From NCBI GenBank assembly GCA_008704415.1, contig VXIS01000199.1:1-64000 (forward strand): 64,000 nt of DNA, in the 5' to 3' direction. The notes below the pieces were generated by a model, which saw nothing but the letters and a program-made list of their open reading frames with translations, did not search any database and was not told the origin of the DNA. Positions 56,938 to 64,000 of the stretch are shown piece by piece. The translations under genes and the position numbers were made by a program. The stretch's first letter is position 1; each line of letters starts with the position of its first letter. Source of the DNA: Sphaerosporella brunnea (taxonomy: Eukaryota; Ascomycota; Pezizomycetes; Pezizales; Pyronemataceae).

Positions 56938-59560
56938 CTATTTCGGCTTCTTCTGCAGCCTTCGTCTCTCCTTCGGACGGCCTTCCCTCTCGTCTGAGCC
57001 GTCCATGACATCCCCTGGAAGAGACGTGGACTCCGGTGAAGACGAATCTGGCCTTGCAGCATCGATGACCGTGGCTTCGGTGCCGTTTTCTTCCTCGTCA
57101 TCACTTGCCGAGGTCCGCACAAGGCTCAGTCTAGCCAGAGGACTACGAGCTGCCGCGATTGGCCGAGCCGAGGGGCGGTGAACTTGATCGGGAAAGACAA
57201 GGTGTAGTGGTCCAACAATGGACACCGGCGACGAGCGATCTTCATGCAAGCCACCTGGGCTGTGGGATTGACTTGTAAAAGTGCTGGATCCTGCAACGAA
57301 GTATCCATAGTTACTGGTACTGGAATCTACAGAACTTGAGGAAGTATTTTCCGCAAGCTTGTAACCGTGGATGTCCTCAGATGAATCAGGACTACCCGCC
57401 CTCCTGGATTGAACCATGTATGCACCTCCTGCTTCCTTTTGATTCGCTTGTGCGACCTGGTATTTTCGACGGTCCTCCTCGCCCATGATGCTTTCCACCC
57501 GTCTGGGAAAATACACAGAGCCACCGGCTGCAGTGCTAGCAGCTGAAATGAACGAATCGAAAGAATCCCGGGGATGAAGCGGGACATGTGGCGCGTTAGG
57601 GTTGCGAGGTAGGTTATCCGGGAGAGTTCCCATGGAGTCGTTGGGATAACTGTAATAGCTGCCTAGACCTGACAGCTGCTCCTCTGCCCTAGTCCTGCCG
57701 TCGGGGATCCTCTGGCGAAGCTCCGCAGCGGCTTGCCTCTGCGCCTCGATCGCAGGTCGGAACGATTCTGGCACAACCTGAAGATCGTCGCCTTGTGCTT
57801 CGGCCTTTTCAATCGCTTCTCGAGGAGTTGTCTGAGCATCAGCGGCTCCGGCATCCGCACGTGGGCCGCCCCATGTCCGCTGACCAGCTGTGAAAATTCC
57901 ATAGACCATGTACAGCCAGTTGAAGAATGGGTTGATGACGAACATGAGTGGATAGAGCCACGCTTTGAAGCGCTTCAGCCGGAGTCCAAAGTAAACCATC
58001 AATGCCCAGTTGAGACCCAGAGAAACGGCGATGAACCCAACTGGCAGCTGGTTGATTTTCTGAGTTGTTGTGATGATTGACAGGACCATCACAAAGAACA
58101 GGAGGGCAGTGGTACGAATGGTGTTTTGCATGAACCGAACAATGCAAAGGATCGGATACCGTATCCACAAGCGGGCGTCCGTCAACATGCAGACTTCGTT
58201 GGTTATAAAGCCAAGGAACCATCGTCGGCGCTGCTTCAGCAAACTCTGGAAGGTGAGTACTGCCTCCGTCTTGCAGAATGCTCCGGTGCACATCTGGATC
58301 TGATATCTCTCGCTTGCGCCGATCATGAATAAATGCGTCAACCAACGATCTTCACCAAGATGGCACTTTCCGTAATCAAAGAGGTCTTCGCACTGCTCGG
58401 CCTTGTCTGCAAAGTAGTATTTGGCCATCTTTCGAAACGCCGAGAACCGGAGAATCGTAAGTGCACCGGGAAGACACGTGACTGAACCACAAGCAGACTC
58501 CACTGAGCGCTCAAACAATTGACCATGGATATATTCCATGTCTTGCAGCAGAGTAATCAATGACTGTTTCTTGGCGGTGGAAGTGATGACGCCGGTCATT
58601 GCCAGCATGTTTTGCTTGCTGCCGGGTTTCAATTCCTATTGGTTCGGCGTTTGTGTCAGCATCAACTTTGTTTTCTTTTTCTTCTGCCATGACAGACGCG
58701 CTAAGCGCTGCGGACACCACATACCATCTCGTAGACAAAGTTCTGAATACATACTTTGTCCAAGATACAGTCAGAGTCAATGAACAGGATAAAAAGATTG
58801 TCGTTTCTCTTGAGATACTCGATATACACCTTGTCGATCAGCTTGAAAGTTCGCTTCTGGCAATGCCGTTTCCCTCCATGCTTGAACCTCGAAACTGTTA
58901 TGCGCATTCCACGATAGGTGACATCCAGACTGGAAGGATAGCTTTCTAACGAAAGAGGAACACCTAGTGATTCGATACTCTTCAAGTACAGCTCATTCTC
59001 GTCTGCGCCGTCGAATGAGAGAAAAATGTGAAGGCAAGACGGGGGGTAATCGCCGTCGACTATGGAGTCCACTGCAGTCAACAAAACACTTGGATGCTCG
59101 TTGTACACCGGCATCACCACAACGACTTTAGGAGCCGTCGATTCGTCGAGTACAGATTTGATCCGGCGATGTCTTCCGAGATTGTTTGTGACGAGTTGGT
59201 AGATGCAAAAGAGCCAGGGCACGGTGAGAAGAATTGCAAACGTCCAGAATGCGAACCACTGCAAAAAGCTGACCATTTCTGTGGGGAAGTGCCGTGTGAT
59301 TCTTGAGGGGAGCGGCAGTGTCACGACCATCACCGGCAAGAATATGCAGCTGGAAACGATTGTGAGCCTTCCAAACAATTCAGTTATCATAGGAGGTTTC
59401 AATGTACCCACCGGAATGCAGTGAACAGTATCATCACCACCACCGCCAAAACACGGCTGTGCCATTTCTCAGCCTTCTGAAATGCCTTTACCAGGCAGTA
59501 CAGAAAAGCAGCCAGCCAAAGGAACCACTCGAGCAGCGCTGCAATCATGACAGCACCCAT
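56938..59560 (-). CDS. Chitin synthase, division II type, class VI-like
   Basis: Plasma-membrane processive glycosyltransferase (GT2) making chitin from UDP-GlcNAc. Three exons: 59560-59412, 59349-58725, 58635-56938, 823 residues. N-terminal membrane segments (LLEWFLWLAAFLYCLVKAFQ and others) precede the catalytic domain: VVVMPVYNEHPSVL, FLSFDGADENELY, LFIDSDCILDKV (about 238), GEDRWLTHLFMIG (about 352) and the synthase signature KQRRRW (about 392-397). Further membrane segments follow, then a tail with WGGPRADAGAA and a long Ser-rich disordered end. There is no myosin motor and no division I N-terminus; the size and WGGPRADA motif suggest class VI (Aspergillus ChsD-like). The ATG at 59560 was chosen because the upstream frame holds an acceptor-like sequence but no obvious coding exon. 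A non-coding 5' exon is possible. Confidence 0.88.
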
Positions 59561-62500
59561 TATGGAGCAATAAACAATCTATCAGACTCAGACGTTAGCT
59601 CATGTGCCCACTTCGGATCACCAGCATAGGCCGCAATACCTCCGAGACCTTCCATGGGCCTGTCAGTGCTGGAGTAGTGGTCATGTTGAACTTTATGATC
59701 CCAGACGTGCACCTTTAGCGGTTCAGGAACGAAACTATGTAAACTGTCCGCGCCTCCTCGCTGATTGAATGGCGCTGTTGGTTTGCGAGGTCGTTCCAGG
59801 AACGTAACTTCTCGACAGACTTGAGTGTGTAATCGCAAGACCGCTTTCCTTGAGGCTGAAGGAGTGACAGATGCCAGAGCAGAGCGGCCCGGACGGCTAC
59901 CTCGACATTATCAATACTTTGCAACACACAAGAAAAAAACGGGTCGGTGATAGAAACGCTCGGGTAATAAGGCAAATTCCAGCAGCGAAAAGAAAAAAAT
60001 GGTGCTCGACGGCGGGTGGGAGGGTCCTACTTGCAAGAATGAAAGTAAAATAATATTTGCGATTGATTATTGTCGGACAGATGGAGATAAAGCACGGGGG
60101 GACAAAAGAGGAAAGGATTGCTATTCACAAAGAGAGGGCCAACAGCGGATGAATCCAACAAGTGGGAGAGCAGCAATAATTGACAATAGAGCAATTTTGT
60201 GCTACGTGAGCATGAATGGCTGCAGGAACAAGTAAAACATAGGTTTAGGTGGAGAAGGCGGGGAGGCGGCCGGAGTGGGAGCGGGGGGTGCAATGGTGTC
60301 GGCGGCCAGCTTTTTCAGTGAGGTGTACTCAAGCGCAAGCACAAGTGTGTATTCTTCGCATTGTAAGTTGTTTGTCTAGCAATTGTGGGGGGCTTTGTTG
60401 ATTACATAGTAAGCAGTTTTGAAGTTTCCACAACCGCTGACTCCAAGCAGTTTGCTTCGCAGCAAACTTGATCGCCGCGGGGATTGGAGCCGTAAACAGC
60501 GCTCGGGGGTGTTGGTGCGGGCCACGCAAACACCTATCGAGGAACGAGTGAAGACTGGAGATCCCCTCACTATTGAAGGTCCGTCACAGGCCAAAATAGA
60601 TGCATAAAGGAAAAGGTAAACTCGAAAGGAAGAACTTTTGTTGCTGAGTGGTGGGCACGCAGCCCTAATGTACTAAGTACATGCTCTATGTACCTCGAGT
60701 TCCAAGTACAACCTGCTAACTCAACAGGCTCCATGTGCACGTCGGCTGGCTGCTTTAAGGGATCAACGCCGATTTGTCGACTCCGGACAAAAAAAATCGT
60801 CTGCCTTTGCCGGTACGTGTGCTTCTGAGACATGTCGTGGCCATTGCGTGCCTTAGAGACAGCTGCACGGAGTTTGGCGTCTCACCGCCCTCCTTTGTAT
60901 AGTCCAAGCCTATGTACAATACACCTTTTTGCATTTCGAAACGTACCGAGCACCATGGTCTGCGATCGCCTCCCCCGATGTCTCCTGCTTGACAAAAAGC
61001 TTCCTCGTACCCCCGTGGTTACCGAAGCGTGGTAACTTCTCATTCAGGCCCGACTTCTGATATCTTCTCTTAGTTAGCAGCAACTAGCAACCTTCATCCA
61101 TCCACGCTCGATACGTTGTATGCCCTACTTACTAGTAGGCATTTACCGATACCAGCTGCTCAACAGATGCGTCCGGCCGATCATACGGTTCCGTGCAAGG
61201 AAGGTACTTTGCACTGCATAGAGCCGCCGTAGCCAATTCGCGAATACTCTGGTTTGCTGCTTCGGCCTCAAGTCGCTAGCCGTCCACAAATCAACGTGCG
61301 TGTTGGCAATCGGTGGGCCTGATCGTCATGCAGGGCATAGAACCGGGAGATCATGTGGGCGTCCCGCCAGTTCCACACAGAGAAGAGAGATGCTCCATCG
61401 GGCGGTGCAGAATCTCATGTTGGAGCTTGGAGGCATAACAACTTCTCTTAGGTGGAGAAGAGCTTGCTTGGTTGGGTACCCGTCTCCGATCGAAGAGCTG
61501 TTTCTTATACTTGCCTAGGATTTGTTTTGAATAGAACCGCTGCGTACTTCAATCATCGATGTTGCCGGCCGGATCCGCGGTCTCGTCAGAAGCCTGGGCC
61601 TACGGACATCACTTTTGACCAATGGCCTCCGCGTGAAGTCGATATTCCAGAGCGGCAGATCCTCGCGCCTGACTAGCCAAGAGGCGCCGCCAATTCTTTC
61701 GGGAAGCCACATCTTGCTAAAAATAAGATATAACGCCAGCGCTTTTGAATAGGCAGCAACTAATGTGTCGAAAGGTTCATCGTTATCCTTTAGCTACTCA
61801 ATCTCCAGCATCAAGTAGCTCGATGAATCGGGAGCATATTTACTCAGAAGAACAGTGGCTTTCTCCCGATGCGTCTATGTTTTTCGTCCAATGCATGACG
61901 TCGTGACGCTCGGGCCAGGCTGTATTACCTTCCCGCCAATTGATCAATTGCAGCCTTATCATATAGCACTACTACGTTCTGCGGCACATGTATCCGCACC
62001 GCAGACCTGACTGATAACTTTCTCTCTGCATACATGTACGCCTGCTTCTGCCATCAATCGGAAGCCACCCGGTGTGTCTGGACGATTGATTGAAAAATCA
62101 GATCCAACGGCTTCCTTGCTTGCCCCTTCAGAGTTTTTCTTCTTTCCGGGCGCACCCGCAGCTGCTCTTTGTACCCATCCTCCCGGAAGGACGCATTCAC
62201 TGTACTTCGCCATGCATGTACCTGCAGGAAAAATGTTTCTGCCGGTGCGACCCAAGCAGTCGACGGAGGACGACTCAACACGACAGACCTAGGAGAACTT
62301 ACGAGCGTTCGAGTTAGACCGACCGAAAGAGTTGCTATAGAGTGTGTGCAGATCTGGTTCATTTCCAAAAAAGCAACCAACTAGGTAGGCCCGATGGCAT
62401 CATCGTGGTGAGACATGCTGCCCGATGAGGGAATCGGCTTGCACAACGGCGGCTACATGCTTAAGCAGCAGGAACGTTTGAGAAACAGCAGCGCAGTAGG

Positions 62501-63422
62501 CTACAGCAACACCTGCACTCTGCAGTGTTTTGACAGTAGATACACTACATGCATCTTTCGACACGACAGGATCGTCTTTTCAGGGCAGTATCTTGCAAAT
62601 GCAAACACCTACTAAGTACTTATGTATTTACTAGTAGGTATGTAGTTGAATGTTAAACAGTTGGAAGGGTTGTAACTAAGCCGCAAGCTTGTCCCCCCCC
62701 GCCCCAAAGTTTGGTTCGGCATCAGCTTGCGATCACAAAGTCCACCGCCAGCCATTTCCCCCTACAATATCGTGGTTCCACGCGGCGACGCTTTTCTTGT
62801 CCTACAAGCAACTATGCGGCCTCCAACTTGCATTTGCGCTCGCAGAAACTGTGGCAAACCACAACCACGCCACAATTTCAATGTCTGGATCTATCCCTCC
62901 GCCACGCACTGCCATTCCGAGTCCCCAGGCTCGGCCAATGCGGGACTAGAATCGATAGGGCTACTATAGGTAGGGCTCGAGGCTAGTAGAACACGGGGTT
63001 GGCGTGCCATAGCTGCTGACAAAAGTGATGAATTCAGGACTTCGGCTGTCACTCGGAATGAGACCGCTGCAACAACATAAGGCTGGTGGGCCTTTATGTT
63101 GTCAGACCATTGAGCAATTGACGGAAAGTTTTTTGCAGTTGAGGGAGAACGGTTGAAGGCCGCCATCAGCCTGTGGTTTGCTTGAAGAATGGTGATGTCA
63201 ATGTCAACGTTGGAAGTGACTCCGCTCAGGTAGATAGCTTGCCCTGTAGTAAGAAATCGAATGTGCTCTATACTCGAACTTGAACATGGATTCCGTCCCT
63301 ATTTAGACTGGCACAGACACAGTCGTCATATACCTGCTCACTCATGCATCAAGATTCAATATCCATTCAGTGCAGAAAGGATCGTCTTTATACAACGATC
63401 TAAGAAAAGCGCCACGGTTCCC
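59561..63422. other. 3.9-kb gene-poor region
   Basis: Contains the 5' flank of the chitin synthase gene and the 3' flank of the deaminase gene. Tracts of AGTACTTA-like and ACTAGTAGGTA-like motifs recur (about 60672, 61129, 62612-62642). A C-rich run lies at 62693-62704. Open frames are short and unrecognised; no RNA gene was identified. Confidence 0.45.
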
Positions 63423-64000
63423 TTAAAGCTTCGCCTCCAACCCCTTCCCGAGCCTATGATGATCCCCAGGCATCTTCTCAGCCGCCTCCTCGATCTGCTT
63501 GAAGTACTACCTATCCTCAGCGCGAGCATCTCCCTGGATAGGAGGAGGCATACCTTAACCGTCTTGACCCTCAACTCTGCTGTAGCCTCCTCATCCACGA
63601 CGACGATAGCATTTCTATGCATCTGCAACGCGGAGATGGTACACAAATGGCCGATACTACCCTCGATACCATCCCTAACAGCGCGCGCCTTATTAGAGCC
63701 GGTAGCGATGACGACAACCTCCTTCGCATCCATAATCGTGCCGACACCGACGGTCAGCGCAGTCTTTGGAACACTGTCGACATCGCCGTCGAAAAACCTC
63801 GCATTGTCGACGATGGTATCATTTGCAAGAGTCTTGACTCTCGTACGGGAGGAGAGGGAGCTTCCAGGCTCGTTGAACGCGATGTGACCGTCTGCGCCGA
63901 CGCCGGCAAGGAACAGCCGGATGCCGCCTGCAGCGGCGATGGCAGCTTCGTAGCGCTCTGCCTCCGCCTCCAGGTCCGCCGCCGATGGATCCAGCAGGTG
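63423..64000 (-). CDS. Glucosamine-6-phosphate deaminase (NagB), 3' part; 5' end beyond the window
   Basis: Isomerising deaminase producing fructose-6-phosphate and ammonia from glucosamine-6-P, the step after DAC1. Exons visible: 64000-63554 (in frame from the edge) and 63506-63423. Diagnostic motifs: LFLAGVGADGHIAFNEPGSS, SRTRVKTLANDT, ALTVGVGTIMDAKEVVVIAT, GSNKARAVRDGIEGSI. The last exon (YFKQIEEAAEKMPG) follows a GTATGC...GGTAG intron. About 177 residues are visible; the N-terminal part is off the right edge. Confidence 0.95.

Noticed and set aside
59560..59838. Possible N-terminal extension of the chitin synthase (PMEGLGGIAAYAGDPKWAHELT)
   Set aside because: Its frame stops before the ATG at 59560. 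A splice acceptor exists just upstream of that ATG, but no donor gives a convincing in-frame join.
60832..63200. Several 65-100-codon open frames
   Set aside because: No domain, no codon bias and no exon partners; treated as chance frames.

Overview
The window is nuclear DNA of a filamentous ascomycete (Pezizomycotina); I cannot place it further. Genes carry short spliceosomal introns (mostly 50-100 nt, GTATGT/GTAAGT-type donors, CTAAC/CTGAC branch sites). The gene content is typically fungal: RTT109, an HST3/HST4-type sirtuin, CYP61/ERG5, a class VI-like chitin synthase, GPI10, a Liz1/Fen2-type transporter and the dynactin p24 subunit. I rebuilt exon structures by hand. Every multi-exon model given as intact closes to a whole number of codons.

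Layout. 0.0-3.3 kb is transposon-rich: a decayed Ty3/gypsy pol end, then a DDE transposase gene. 3.3-25.2 kb is a housekeeping block: RTT109, a LIM-LIM-RhoGAP protein, UPF2/NMD2, the CCA-adding enzyme, dynactin p24, a small unknown protein, RVB1, and an HST3/4-like sirtuin. RTT109 and the sirtuin are the expected writer and eraser of H3K56 acetylation. 25.2-35.7 kb is gene-poor. It holds a broken second copy of the transposase, MITEs, an unknown membrane glycoprotein, complex I subunit NDUFB7 and a relic transposase. 35.9-43.8 kb holds an Mn superoxide dismutase, then an N-acetylglucosamine (GlcNAc) block: GlcNAc kinase-like hexokinase, GlcNAc-6-phosphate deacetylase, and a divergently transcribed MFS transporter with 18 exons. 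44-59.6 kb holds another MITE, GPI10, ERG5, a Ypt7/Rab7-like pseudogene, the Hsp110 SSE1 and a chitin synthase. The right edge (63.4-64.0 kb) enters the 3' end of glucosamine-6-phosphate deaminase, the next enzyme of the GlcNAc pathway.

The kinase, deacetylase and deaminase together make the route from GlcNAc to fructose-6-phosphate. Three of its genes therefore lie within about 27 kb, but GPI10, ERG5, SSE1 and a chitin synthase intervene before the deaminase. The other notable theme is a transposon family represented by a long transposase copy, a truncated copy bounded by inverted repeats, and a 222-bp MITE whose terminal repeats resemble those of the truncated copy.
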